Origin: Terriglobia bacterium | GTDB taxonomy: Bacteria > Acidobacteriota > Terriglobia > Terriglobales > Acidobacteriaceae | Reading direction: 5' to 3' | DNA length: 64,000 nucleotides | Assembly: GCA_020073165.1 (NCBI GenBank) | Contig: JAIQFP010000001.1 | Coordinates: forward strand, 62,001 to 126,000 | In this document: positions 45,927 to 54,021 of the stretch, one piece after another | Layout of the letters: every line of letters starts with the position of its first letter | How positions within the stretch are numbered: position 1 is the first letter of the stretch | Program-made: the position numbers and the translations under genes | The notes under the pieces: model-generated | What the model saw: only the letters and a program-made list of their open reading frames with translations | Databases searched by the model: none | What the model was told of the DNA's origin: nothing

Positions 45927-46961
45927 ATGCCCAAAGCCCGTGTTCTTCAGGTCTTGAGTTCGGTAGTTCTACTGGCCGGCACTCTCACGATTGCCCGCGC
46001 CCAGCAACTCCCCACGCTGGCCGGACAGGACAAGGACCAGAGCCAGAGCCAGGGCGAAGACCAGTCCGTTGATACCCTCCGGGTGAACGTGGACGTCGTC
46101 CAGCTCTTTTTTAACGTCAAGGACAAGAAGGGGGCATTGATCCCCAGCTTGACCAAGAATGACTTTGATGTCTTCGAGGACAGCAAGCCCCAGACCATCA
46201 AGTATTTCGCCGCCGAATCCAACCTGCCGCTCACCCTGGGAATCCTGATCGACGCCAGCGGCAGCCAGGCCCGCGTGCTGGATATGGAAAAGGAAGTGGG
46301 CGGCTCGTTTCTCAACGAAATCCTGCGCGACAAAGACCTGGCCTTCGTGCTCAGCTTCGACGTGAACGTAGACTTGCTGCAGGACTTCACTAGTTCAACC
46401 CGTCTCTTGAAGCAAGCCCTCAACAGCGCCCGCATTAACACCGGTGGCGGCAGCAGCGGTCCCCCGGGGTTGGGTGGTGGCCCGGTTCCTACCGCTAACC
46501 CGCGCGGCACCTTGCTTTACGATGCTGTCTACCTGGCCGCGCACGACGAACTCGCCCAGCAGGTCGGGCGCAAGGCCATGATCCTGCTCACCGACGGCGA
46601 AGACCAAGGCAGCCAGTTGCGGAACAAAGATGCCATTGAAGCAGCACAAAAGTCCGACAGCATCGTTTACGTGTTGCTCTGCGCTGATCGCGGATTCTAT
46701 GGCTTCGGCGGCTACTCCGGCGAAGGAGAAATGAAAAAACTTACCCAGGAGACTGGCGGCCGTGTCATCGAGGTTGGCAACAAGTTCGAGAAGCTGAAAG
46801 AAGCCTTCGACCAGATCGCCAGCGAACTGCGCAGCCAGTACAACATTGGCTATACGCCCACCAACCGGGCCAAGGATGGAACCTTCCGTAAAGTGGAAAT
46901 CAAGTCCAAGGGCGGCTACAAGATTCAGGCTCGGACCGGGTATTACGCCATCGCCCACTAA
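45927..46961 (+). CDS. VWFA-related acidobacterial domain protein (intact MIDAS)
   Basis: 344 residues. Signal peptide (VLSSVVLLAGTLTIARA), then a short acidic/Gln-rich linker and the characteristic VNVDVVQLFFNVKDKKGALIPSLTKNDFDVFEDSKPQ. The metal-ion site DASGS is intact (LGILIDASGSQARVLDMEKEVGG), and the Asp of LLTDGEDQGSQ is present. It ends with LRSQYNIGYTPTN and GYYAIAH, as in its relatives. It is divergent from the 44491-45813 gene and convergent with the DUF3052 gene, and may act as an exported adhesion or scaffold protein. Confidence 0.9.
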   Translation: MPKARVLQVLSSVVLLAGTLTIARAQQLPTLAGQDKDQSQSQGEDQSVDTLRVNVDVVQLFFNVKDKKGALIPSLTKNDFDVFEDSKPQTIKYFAAESNLPLTLGILIDASGSQARVLDMEKEVGGSFLNEILRDKDLAFVLSFDVNVDLLQDFTSSTRLLKQALNSARINTGGGSSGPPGLGGGPVPTANPRGTLLYDAVYLAAHDELAQQVGRKAMILLTDGEDQGSQLRNKDAIEAAQKSDSIVYVLLCADRGFYGFGGYSGEGEMKKLTQETGGRVIEVGNKFEKLKEAFDQIASELRSQYNIGYTPTNRAKDGTFRKVEIKSKGGYKIQARTGYYAIAH

Positions 46962-46986
46962 GTGATTCGTGTGGTGTGGGTGCATG

Positions 46987-47013
46987 GCCGTAGCGCCGGC
47001 GCCCCGCCGGCCA
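46987..47013. repeat. GCCGTAGCGCCGGCG-type dispersed palindromic repeat
   Basis: GCCGTAGCGCCGGCGCCCCG is followed by CCGGCCA. It shares most bases with 53954-53980 and sits between convergent genes. Confidence 0.65.
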
Positions 47014-47042
47014 CCATGCTCCGAACCAACGGCGCCAGGCTC

Positions 47043-47453
47043 TCAGCTTTTGCGGTCTTTCACCCGGATCACGAACTTCAACCCTGACCAGACCTCGGTC
47101 ACGGCGCACACCTTCACGTCCACCAGTCCGGCCTCCAGCCCGATCTTGCGCACCACACTCTCGTCGAGGTCCGTAGCTACGCCGGAACTCTTCTTCGGCC
47201 AACTCACCCAAAGCATGCCGGCCGGCGCCAGTTGCTTGGAGACGCGCGCAAATAGATTCTTCATTTCGGCTTGCGACTTGACGAAGATCATCGCGAAGTG
47301 CAACGGACCGCGCCCGCCCTTCGCCATTTCGCAGCCCGCCAGGGCCGGCTTGAGTTCTGATTTCACGTCCGCCGGCACAGCGATCAAAGCCACGCGGAAC
47401 TTTTCCTTGATGCCAAGCTTCTGTGGGAGTGGAGTGCCGGAGTATCCAGGCAT
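47043..47453 (-). CDS. DUF3052-family protein
   Basis: 136 residues. The opening GYSGTPLPQKLGIKEKFRVALIAVP is the hallmark of DUF3052, followed by DFAMIFVKSQ-like (HFAMIFVKSQAEMKNLFARVSKQLAPAGMLWVSWPKK). No signal peptide, so cytoplasmic. It begins four bases after the stop of the upstream VWA gene and is very likely cotranslated with it. Function of the family is unknown. Confidence 0.87.
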   Translation of the reverse strand: MPGYSGTPLPQKLGIKEKFRVALIAVPADVKSELKPALAGCEMAKGGRGPLHFAMIFVKSQAEMKNLFARVSKQLAPAGMLWVSWPKKSSGVATDLDESVVRKIGLEAGLVDVKVCAVTEVWSGLKFVIRVKDRKS

Positions 47454-47457
47454 GAGG

Positions 47458-48630
47458 CTATTGCGCGGGCGCGTAGTAGCCGTGGCGGCTGCGCACCTTC
47501 AGACCCTTCTTGTTTTGCGCCAGGATCTCGATAGTGCGAAAGCGGCCGTCGGCACGGAAGTCGGCGGGCTTGTAGGAGAGCGCGTACTGGCTGCGCAGTT
47601 CGTCCTGGATCTCGGTGAACGCATTGGCCACGTCGTTGAGCTGGAACGGAAAGAAGGAACGGCCGCCGGTGGCGTCGGCAATGCGCTCCAGCACTTTGTC
47701 GGCCCGGCCCCGCGTGCCCGAGATATTCGTGCTGATGGTGTACACGATCACCTCGGCGCGCTGCGCCATCTCGATGGCCTCTTCCCGTGAGACATGGCTC
47801 TGGTTGTCATCGCCATCGCTCAGCAGAATGATGGCTCGCCGCACGGGACCGCTCTGGGTGTGCTTCATCAGCTTGTCGCGGCAAGCAAAGTACAAGGCAT
47901 CGTACATGGCGGTGCCGCCCCCGGGACGCAAATCGCGCACTCCCCGCGACAGCGCTTCGGTATTGTCGGTGAAGTCCTGGGTGACATCCGGGGTTACGTC
48001 GAATCCCACAACGAAAGCCTGGTCGTATTTCGGCCGTACCGTCTGGTTGAGAAACTCAATCGCTGCCTCCTGCTCGAACTTGAAGCGATCGCGCACCGAG
48101 TTGCTGGCGTCCACCAGCAGCCCGACCTGCAACGGCAGATCGTTCTCACTGTGGAAGCTGCGAATCTCGGCCGCAGGCCGGTTGTCATCCACGACCGCGA
48201 AGTCGCCCTTCTTGAGGTCGCGCACAAAGTGGCCGTGTTTGTCGGTCACGGTGAACACGACGTTCACTTCGTTGACGAAGGTGCGAATGGTAGTGGCGGC
48301 CTCGTCCAGCGGAGGCGTGGGCTTGTCAGACGCGGGAGCGGCATCGGCCTTGGGCGACTCGATGGCCGGCGCGTCGGCCGCTGGCTGCGGTGGGGGCGTT
48401 GTGGGCTGCGGCTTGGCCGTATCCGCCGGAGCCTGGGTTGGCGACTCCTGCGGCGGTGGCGTCTGCTGCTGCGGCGCGGGGGGCCGGGCCTGCGGCTTGT
48501 TCTGCTGCAGCGTGGCGGATGGCGCGGAAGGCAGCTCCTGCCCGGAATTCTGCGCCGCAACCGGGGGCAGAAGCAGGGCACTGCCGGCCAAAAGCAGGAT
48601 GAAACTGGGGACCCTCATCTTTGCTTTCAT
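47458..48630 (-). CDS. VWFA-related acidobacterial domain protein with Pro/Gln-rich linker
   Basis: 390 residues (ATG at 48630, or 48618). A signal peptide (FILLLAGSALLLPPVAA) is followed by a Pro/Gln/Ala-rich stretch to about residue 110 and then the domain FVNEVNVVFTVTDKHGHFVRDLKKGDFAVVDDNRPA. The metal site is intact (LLVDASNSVRDRF), and the Asp of LLSDGDDNQSHVSREEA is present. It ends LRSQYALSYKP... GYYAPAQ. It heads an operon with the DUF3052 gene and lies 80 bp from the RluA gene. Confidence 0.9.
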   Translation of the reverse strand: MKAKMRVPSFILLLAGSALLLPPVAAQNSGQELPSAPSATLQQNKPQARPPAPQQQTPPPQESPTQAPADTAKPQPTTPPPQPAADAPAIESPKADAAPASDKPTPPLDEAATTIRTFVNEVNVVFTVTDKHGHFVRDLKKGDFAVVDDNRPAAEIRSFHSENDLPLQVGLLVDASNSVRDRFKFEQEAAIEFLNQTVRPKYDQAFVVGFDVTPDVTQDFTDNTEALSRGVRDLRPGGGTAMYDALYFACRDKLMKHTQSGPVRRAIILLSDGDDNQSHVSREEAIEMAQRAEVIVYTISTNISGTRGRADKVLERIADATGGRSFFPFQLNDVANAFTEIQDELRSQYALSYKPADFRADGRFRTIEILAQNKKGLKVRSRHGYYAPAQ

Positions 48631-48710
48631 TATAGCCGCAATTGGCTGCCGGACTCACCCCGGCAGGGAAGACGTTTTGCCCAGCCCCTTCGGTCCGCCC
48701 CGGATGGCCA

Positions 48711-49688
48711 TCATTGTCCCCCGCTTCCGGTCCGTTGTAGGAACTGCTCCAACTCCGCCGGCAACGGCCGCGAAAAACTCAACGCCGCTCCGCTGCGCGG
48801 ATGTTGGAACTGCAAAGAGGCAGCATGCAGAAAATTTCTGGGCAGGGAAATGTTTCCTGCCTTGCCGCGGAGTTCGCGCGGCGCCCCATACAGCGTATCG
48901 CCCACCACGGGATGACCAAGAGAAGACAGGTGAACACGAATCTGGTGGGTGCGTCCGGTGTCGATCTGCAGTTCCACCAGCGTGAACTTGCCAAACGGCG
49001 AGTCGATCCGTTGCCGCACGGTGTAGTGCGTGAGGGCTTCACGGCCACCGCTGCGGTGTGTAGTCATGCGGGTGCGGCGCACGCGGTCGCGGCTGATGCT
49101 GCTGCTGATGGTTCCACGCTCCTGTTTCAGCCAGCCGTGTACCAGCGCGACATACATTTTCTTGACTTGACGGCGGACGAACTGCGCTGCCAGCCGGCGG
49201 TGACTCTCATCGTTCTTGGCAACCACGATCAGGCCGCTGGTGGCCTTGTCGAGCCGGTGTACGATGCCGGGCCGCAACTCGCCGCCTACGCCGGAGAGTT
49301 CGCCAAAGCGATGCAGCAGCGCATTTACCAGCGTGCCGCGATTGCGTTCGTCTTCCGTTGCTCCGGCCCCGGCGTGCACCATCATGCCCGCAGGCTTGTT
49401 GATCACCGCCAGGTCGTCATCTTCATAGACGATGTCGAGCAAGATCTCCTCCGCAATCGCCCGCAGCGGCGGTGCTTGCACTTCCCCTAGGACAGCGATG
49501 CGTTCGCCTCCACGCAGGCGGAGCGAAGCTTTGGCGGCAGCCTCATTGACGAGCACTTTCTGTTGCTCGATGAGTTGCTGCACCCTGGCCCGGCTAGTGT
49601 CCGGAAGCTGAGCGGTCAAGAACTGGTCGAGGCGCTTGCCCCCGTCTTCCTGAGCCACGGAGATCGAAATGGGGAACTGTTCAGACAT
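48711..49688 (-). CDS. RluA-family 23S rRNA pseudouridine synthase (RluD-like)
   Basis: 325 residues. An N-terminal S4 RNA-binding domain (GKRLDQFLTAQLPDTSRARVQQLIEQQKVLVNEA) precedes the pseudouridine synthase domain with catalytic HRLDKATSGLIVVAK (the Asp of RLD). Further motifs: VKKMYVALVHG and TGRTHQIRVHLSSLGHPVVGDTLYG. RluD-like enzymes modify helix 69 of 23S rRNA, important for ribosome assembly; which RluA subgroup this is cannot be fixed. The start ATG at 49688 sits with the stop of the spacer repeats. Confidence 0.93.
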   Translation of the reverse strand: MSEQFPISISVAQEDGGKRLDQFLTAQLPDTSRARVQQLIEQQKVLVNEAAAKASLRLRGGERIAVLGEVQAPPLRAIAEEILLDIVYEDDDLAVINKPAGMMVHAGAGATEDERNRGTLVNALLHRFGELSGVGGELRPGIVHRLDKATSGLIVVAKNDESHRRLAAQFVRRQVKKMYVALVHGWLKQERGTISSSISRDRVRRTRMTTHRSGGREALTHYTVRQRIDSPFGKFTLVELQIDTGRTHQIRVHLSSLGHPVVGDTLYGAPRELRGKAGNISLPRNFLHAASLQFQHPRSGAALSFSRPLPAELEQFLQRTGSGGQ

Positions 49689-49790
49689 GGAGCACTCAGC
49701 ATTCGGTCAGAAACGTGCTGCAGTGAATGGCTGCACCGAAAGGATATCGCGAAGAGGGGTGTTCGGAGGGTTTGAAAAACCAGCCTCGAG

Positions 49791-49820
49791 TTTCTCTGTG
49801 TCTCAGTGTCTCTGTGGTGA
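49791..49820. repeat. CACAGAG-type dispersed repeat (reverse orientation)
   Basis: TTTCTCTGTGTCTCAGTGTC followed by TCTGTGGTGA; its reverse complement is TCACCACAGAGACACTGAGA, close to 43541-43568. It lies between the RluA-like gene and lgt. Confidence 0.6.
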
Positions 49821-49827
49821 AAAGTCT

Positions 49828-50631
49828 CTACCGCGCCTGCGCCGGCACCGCCTTCGGCACGCCGCTGCGCAACCACCAGATGAACCCGCCGAGGATGACC
49901 AGGCAGATGGAGATCAGCTGGGTGCCGGTCATGATTCCCCCGAACACCGAGCCGCGGCCCGGGTCGTCCCGGATAAATTCCAGGAAGTACCGCGCCACCC
50001 CATAAAGGATGAGATACGCTCCGAACACTTGTCCATCGAACTTCTTGCGCCTGAACATCCACATCAGGACGAAGAAGTTCGTCAGCTCTACCGCCGATTC
50101 GAAGAGCTGGGTCGGCTGAAGCGGCTTATTCAACGGGGTCTCGGAGATGAGGTGGGCCAGTGGATCGGTAAATGTCACCCCCCAGAAATGACCGGTAGGC
50201 TTACCGTAACAGCAGCCTGCGGCGAAACACCCGACTCGCCCAATCGCGTGCCCCATTGCCAGCCCAGGTGCGAAGGCATCGCAGGTAGCCAGAGCGGGCA
50301 TACGGTATTTGCGGATAAACCACACCGCAGCGATAAGCGCGCCAATCAGCCCGCCCGAGAACACCCCTCCCGCCTGCAGTGTGCTCAAACTGAAGATCTC
50401 GCTGGGGTGAGCGACGTAGGTGCTCCAGTCATTGACGATGTACAGGATCTTGGCGCCCACAATGCCGCTCAGCACCACCAGGATGCCGAGATTCCAGGCA
50501 TTCTCCGGATCGATGCCTTGCTTTTGGGAGTTGCGAACGCTGATCCACAGCCCGACCAGGACTCCCATAGAGACCAGCAGTCCATAGGTGGGCAGGTTGA
50601 AGCTGCCGATATGAAATAGTCGTGGAAACAC
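49828..50631 (-). CDS. lgt: Prolipoprotein diacylglyceryl transferase
   Basis: 267 residues from the GTG at 50631, where the family usually begins (VFPRLFHIGSFNLPTYGLL); the frame is open farther upstream to 50745, through repeat DNA. Seven hydrophobic segments, the YGLLVSMGVLVG region, GGVFSGGLIGALIAAVW (H/G motif area) and the signature MGHAIGRVGCFAAGCCYGKPT with the Asn-containing/Arg loop. Lgt adds diacylglycerol to the lipobox Cys of lipoproteins in the inner membrane. Confidence 0.95.
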   Translation of the reverse strand: MFPRLFHIGSFNLPTYGLLVSMGVLVGLWISVRNSQKQGIDPENAWNLGILVVLSGIVGAKILYIVNDWSTYVAHPSEIFSLSTLQAGGVFSGGLIGALIAAVWFIRKYRMPALATCDAFAPGLAMGHAIGRVGCFAAGCCYGKPTGHFWGVTFTDPLAHLISETPLNKPLQPTQLFESAVELTNFFVLMWMFRRKKFDGQVFGAYLILYGVARYFLEFIRDDPGRGSVFGGIMTGTQLISICLVILGGFIWWLRSGVPKAVPAQAR

Positions 50632-50740
50632 TAGTCCATTAGATGCAAACAAAATCGAAAATGCTGGGCACAGTTTAGCAGGAAAGGGAAGCCTGGGTCG
50701 CCGCTGGTCCGCACTCGCGTCTCTACTGGCTTGGCCACCG

Positions 50741-50766
50741 ACCAACGACGAACGACCAACGACGAA
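50741..50766. repeat. ACGACNA heptamer repeat
   Basis: ACCAACG-ACGAACG-ACCAACG-ACGAA in the lgt leader region, next to the 6S RNA end. Related tracts are at 56122-56150 and 61482-61514. Confidence 0.75.
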
Positions 50767-50770
50767 GAAG

Positions 50771-50968
50771 CAAGCCGACCCGCTCTGCCGTGTGGTAGGC
50801 CGAGAATGAACCCGTCATAGACGGTGGGAACCCGCCGAGACCCATTAGGCATTTCCGCATGGCGGAACGTTGCTCACCGGATCAAAGTTCGAGTCGAGTC
50901 CCCGTTCATTCGGTGTTGGTTCAAAAATCGGTTACCACCATCACCAACCTTGCAGGCCGGCTCTCAAG
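50771..50968 (-). ncRNA. ssrS: 6S RNA
   Basis: The minus strand from about 50968 to 50771 folds as a long rod: GCCGGCC with GGTCGGC (one wobble) as the end stem, GTGGTA (50933-50938) with TACCAC (50792-50797), CCGA with TCGG, and TGAACC with GGTTCA, followed by a large central bubble. Beyond it, GGTGAGCAACG, a TTCCGC-CAT-GCGGAA hairpin and ATGCCTAATGGG recall the E. coli 6S apical part GGUGAGCAUGCUCGG ... GAAGCCUUAAAACU. It lies just downstream of zapA, the classic ssrS position. It mimics an open promoter and holds RNA polymerase in stationary phase. Exact ends are uncertain by several bases. Confidence 0.85.
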
Positions 50969-51114
50969 TTGGATGCTAGGGAAATCTGGTGAGATTGGCA
51001 AGAGGGGCCCCGCAAAAAGTTGGCAGTCGGCTTGCCAGCGACTTTCGTGTCGGCGAACGGCGGGGGAGACGGCTGCCTCGGCTGTCCCGCCGAGCCAAGC
51101 TCGGCAACGAAACC

Positions 51115-51450
51115 CTACCCGGCTCGGCGCTTATCCTCCAGCACCTCGTCCAGCGCGTGCGCCAGATGCTGCGCCCGCTGCCGGTATTCGGAGCCCCCGT
51201 TGTCCGACTTGCGCTTGAGCAGATGGTATTCATCGGCGATGTTGAGCGCAGCCAGCACCGCAAGCCGGGCTGTGTCCACAGTGTGGGTCTGTTCCGAGAC
51301 CGCCCGCATCTTCGAGTCCACATACTCCGCCAGCTTCAGGATGTATTCCGGGTCGGAGCCCCGCAGGTTGTAGGCCTGGTCGAAGATCTCCACCCGCACG
51401 CTATTGTTGCTGGTGTCCTTCACCGGAGTTTGTTTCGTCGCACTTGCCAT
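51115..51450 (-). CDS. zapA: Cell division protein ZapA
   Basis: 111 residues from the ATG at 51450 with GGGAG nine bases upstream. Opening SVRVEIFDQAYNLRGSDPEYILKLAEYVDSKMRAVSEQ is the ZapA signature, followed by a coiled coil to the C-terminus (AEYHLLKRKSDNG.. EYRQRAQHLAHALDEVLEDK). ZapA crosslinks FtsZ filaments at the division ring. It is 84 bp after a coiled-coil gene and before the 6S RNA on the same strand. Confidence 0.92.
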   Translation of the reverse strand: MASATKQTPVKDTSNNSVRVEIFDQAYNLRGSDPEYILKLAEYVDSKMRAVSEQTHTVDTARLAVLAALNIADEYHLLKRKSDNGGSEYRQRAQHLAHALDEVLEDKRRAG

Positions 51451-51534
51451 AAATTTCTGCTCCCACAGGACCAGTGAGCGATGCTCCGTTGCCAAGAGCC
51501 CGAAACTCGCTCCTCGGTACGCACCACTCGTCAC

Positions 51535-51831
51535 TCAGCTCGCGGCCTGCTCCTCCGCCAGGGACTCGATCTGCCGCAACATCTTTTCCACGCGGCCGCG
51601 GATCTCTTCGCGCTCCCGGCGGAGCTGCACCATCTCGCGGCGCATGGTCTCCACTTCCTCCTCGCGTTCCTCCAGTTGCTCGCGTAGGCGCTGGGCGTCG
51701 CGTTCGGCGCTGGCCCGGGCCTCGCGCGCCGCCTTGTACAGCTCAATGGTGCGATAAACCTTTTCTTCCAGCGCCTGAAAATCGTCGGCGGGAACCTGGG
51801 CGGACACCTCTTCGACCAACTTCACAGCCAT
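51535..51831 (-). CDS. Small coiled-coil protein upstream of zapA
   Basis: 98 residues from the ATG at 51831. Nearly the whole chain from residue 16 is heptad-rich coiled coil (ALEEKVYRTIELYKAAREARA, REQLEEREEEVETMRREMVQL, EIRGRVEKMLRQIESLAEEQ). Its position next to zapA suggests a ZapB-like or other FtsZ-ring accessory, but this rests on context only. The Leu/Glu-rich composition also allows a simple structural protein. Divergent from the DUF4440 gene. Confidence 0.8.
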   Translation of the reverse strand: MAVKLVEEVSAQVPADDFQALEEKVYRTIELYKAAREARASAERDAQRLREQLEEREEEVETMRREMVQLRREREEIRGRVEKMLRQIESLAEEQAAS

Positions 51832-51969
51832 GATGGCACTTCTTCCCCGAGAAATTTGGACCTCGTGGGCGAAGTATACCCCAGAAAGCTGTGGAATGCG
51901 CCCCACCGGTGCCGGAGGTATTAAGATGTGGTCCGCCGGGCTGCGAGTCGCGCCCAGTCAGGAAAGGAA

Positions 51970-52722
51970 ATGGTTATGGTCCGGATCGCGTATCTCTTGC
52001 TTTGGCTGTCGCTCTCAGTGTCGCTGGTCGCCCAGGTTTCGCCCGCCCCTCTGTCCAACGCGAGCCTGCAAGCCCAGTTGAAGGGCGCCGTATTGGCTCG
52101 CTGGGATGCACTGGAGAAGGGGGATCTCCAGGCCTATGCCGTTTTTTTCGAGGATGGCTTCCTCATGGTCACCGGCGATGGCAGAGTGCTGACCAAAGCG
52201 ACCCTCATCAACCTGGTGCGTCACAATCAGCAGATTGGGCAAAAGGAGCATAACTCGGAGCCCGGCGAGATTCGCGTGTGGGGCGCGGGGGACACAGCCA
52301 TGCTGAATTACAAAATTACAAACACGGCCCCGCTTGCCGGACAGCAGATCGTAACCGAGGAACGCGTTCTGGAGAGCTTTGTCCTGCGCAACAAGAAGTG
52401 GCTGCTGGTATCGCGGGCGGAGGTTCCGGTCCCCAACGCGAGCCGCCAACCGGCCCCGGTTAATGCTGCCGCCTTCCGGGACTACGTCGGACAGTATGAA
52501 ACTGCGCCCAACAGCGTGGTGAGAGTCTGGCGCGAGGGGGACAGGCTCTATGAGCAGTGGCCGGGCGAACAGAAGGCGTTGGACTTTCCCCTCACCGATA
52601 GCGTCTTCTACCAGCACGAGCAGCCGGGTCTGCGCAACTTTGTGCGCGATGAAACTGGCGCTGTCATCGGCTTCCAGTTGTGGATCGGAGACAGCACCAT
52701 CACCGGGCGGAAGGTCCGGTAG
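51970..52722 (+). CDS. Secreted SnoaL/DUF4440-like protein with DUF3471-like tail
   Basis: 250 residues from the ATG at 51970 (ATG at 51976 has AAGGA seven bases before and is an equal option). Signal peptide (IAYLLLWLSLSVSLVAQ), then a DUF4440 fold of the NTF2 type: LARWDALEKGDLQAYAVFFEDGFLMVTGDGRVLTKA ... ERVLESFVLRNKKWLLVS. The last 85 residues, FRDYVGQYETAPNSVVRVWREGDRLYEQWPG, resemble the DUF3471 domain seen behind beta-lactamase-like enzymes. Periplasmic; substrate unknown. Confidence 0.85.
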   Translation: MVMVRIAYLLLWLSLSVSLVAQVSPAPLSNASLQAQLKGAVLARWDALEKGDLQAYAVFFEDGFLMVTGDGRVLTKATLINLVRHNQQIGQKEHNSEPGEIRVWGAGDTAMLNYKITNTAPLAGQQIVTEERVLESFVLRNKKWLLVSRAEVPVPNASRQPAPVNAAAFRDYVGQYETAPNSVVRVWREGDRLYEQWPGEQKALDFPLTDSVFYQHEQPGLRNFVRDETGAVIGFQLWIGDSTITGRKVR

Positions 52723-52731
52723 CGCGTCGCA

Positions 52732-53931
52732 TCATCCCGCGCGCAGTTTTTTCAGCCGGCGAGCCGCCTCGTCGAGCGTGTCTTCGCGCTTGCAGAAGGC
52801 AAACCGTATCTGTTGCGCGCCGTCGCGCGGATCATTGTAGAAGCTCGAACCGGGAACCGCGGCCACGCCGATCTCCTTGACCAGGTGGCGGGTGAACGTG
52901 ACGTCGTCGGGAAAACCGAAGGCGCTGATGTCAGTCATCACGTAGTAGGCGCCACGTGGCCGGAAGCAGCGGAAGCCCGCCTCGGTCAGTGCCGGCATGA
53001 GATGGTCGCGGCGTGCCCGGTATCCGTTGGCCAGGGCGTGATAGTAGCTGGCAGCGAGCCCCAGCGCGACCGCGCCGGCTTCCTGCAGCGGGGCCGGAGC
53101 CCCCACGGTCATGAAGTCGTGCACCTGGCGGATGGCGTTGGTAATGGCAGGCGGCGCCACCGCCCAGCCCACGCGCCATCCAGTCACGCTATAGCTCTTC
53201 GACAGCCCGTTAATGGTGACGGTGCGCTCGCCCATGCCGGGAAGGCGCGCGATCGAAATGTGCTGCGTGTCGTCGTACAGGATGTGCTCGTAGATCTCAT
53301 CCGTGATGGCGACCACGTCGAATTCCACGCAAAGGTCACGAATCAGGTTCAACTCGGCATGGGTGAACACCTTGCCGGTAGGGTTGTTCGGTGTGTTGAG
53401 GATGATTGCCTTGGTGTGATTGTGAAACGCTGCGCGCAACTCGCGCTCATCAAAGGCCCACTCGCCCTCGGGTGTGCTCGGCGGGCGCAGCTTCACGAAA
53501 CGCGGCTTGGCCCCGGAGAGGATCGCATCCGGGCCGTAGTTCTCGTAGAAGGGCTCGAAGACCACGACCTCGTCCCCGGGGTTGCAGATGGCCAGCAGCG
53601 TTGAAATCATCGCCTCGGTCGAGCCGCAGCACACGGTGACCTGCGTTTCCGCATCGACATGAATGCCCTGCCACTCCTGCATCTGCCGGGCGATGGCTTG
53701 CCGCAGACTCTTGGCCCCCCAGGTGATGGCGTACTGATTGACGTCAGCCGCAATGGCCTCCTGCGCGGCGCGCTTGATCTCGGCGGGAGCGGGAAAGTCG
53801 GGGAACCCCTGGGCCAGATTGATGGCCCCGTAAAGCATGGCCTGGCGCGTCATCTCGCGGATCACCGACTCGGTGAAGTGCGCGACGCGATCGCTCAAAT
53901 GATGCTTGGGTTGGAATGCCGCCTCGGCCAT
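52732..53931 (-). CDS. Class I/II pyridoxal-phosphate aminotransferase (kynurenine/methionine type)
   Basis: 399 residues from the ATG at 53931 (ATG at 53952 is the longer choice). Fold-type I features: INLAQGFPDFPAPAEIKRA, QYAITWGAKSLRQAI, TVCCGSTEAMISTLLAICNPGDEVVVFEPFYENY, LNTPNNPTGKVF, TDEIYEHILYD and the PLP lysine in NGLSKSYSVTGWRVGW. These resemble kynurenine--oxoglutarate/glutamine transaminase K-like or methionine aminotransferases. The preferred substrate is not determinable here. It is convergent with the DUF4440 gene (10 bp apart). Confidence 0.93.
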   Translation of the reverse strand: MAEAAFQPKHHLSDRVAHFTESVIREMTRQAMLYGAINLAQGFPDFPAPAEIKRAAQEAIAADVNQYAITWGAKSLRQAIARQMQEWQGIHVDAETQVTVCCGSTEAMISTLLAICNPGDEVVVFEPFYENYGPDAILSGAKPRFVKLRPPSTPEGEWAFDERELRAAFHNHTKAIILNTPNNPTGKVFTHAELNLIRDLCVEFDVVAITDEIYEHILYDDTQHISIARLPGMGERTVTINGLSKSYSVTGWRVGWAVAPPAITNAIRQVHDFMTVGAPAPLQEAGAVALGLAASYYHALANGYRARRDHLMPALTEAGFRCFRPRGAYYVMTDISAFGFPDDVTFTRHLVKEIGVAAVPGSSFYNDPRDGAQQIRFAFCKREDTLDEAARRLKKLRAG

Positions 53932-53953
53932 GGTTCGGTCAGGGTAGCACAAA

Positions 53954-54018
53954 GCCGTGGCGCCGGCGTCTCGCCGGCCAATACGAACCCGCGTAGCCGC
54001 GCCGGGACGGCGGCGCCA
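53954..54018. repeat. GCCGTGGCGCCGGCG-type palindromic repeat pair
   Basis: GCCGTGGCGCCGGCGTCTCG followed by CCGGCCA at 53954-53980, then GCGTAGCCGCGCCGGGACGG with CGGCGCCAAGGC to 54018. The two parts are partly inverted copies of each other. It fills the spacer between the aminotransferase and pheT. Confidence 0.65.
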
Positions 54019-54021
54019 AGG

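Noticed and set aside
48618-48650. TATAAT next to the start of the third VWA gene
   Set aside because: It overlaps the ATG and has no -35; probably chance.
47615-48985. 456-residue plus-strand frame and a second of 373 residues
   Set aside because: Both are antisense to the VWA gene and the RluA end; low-complexity reversed linkers explain their openness.
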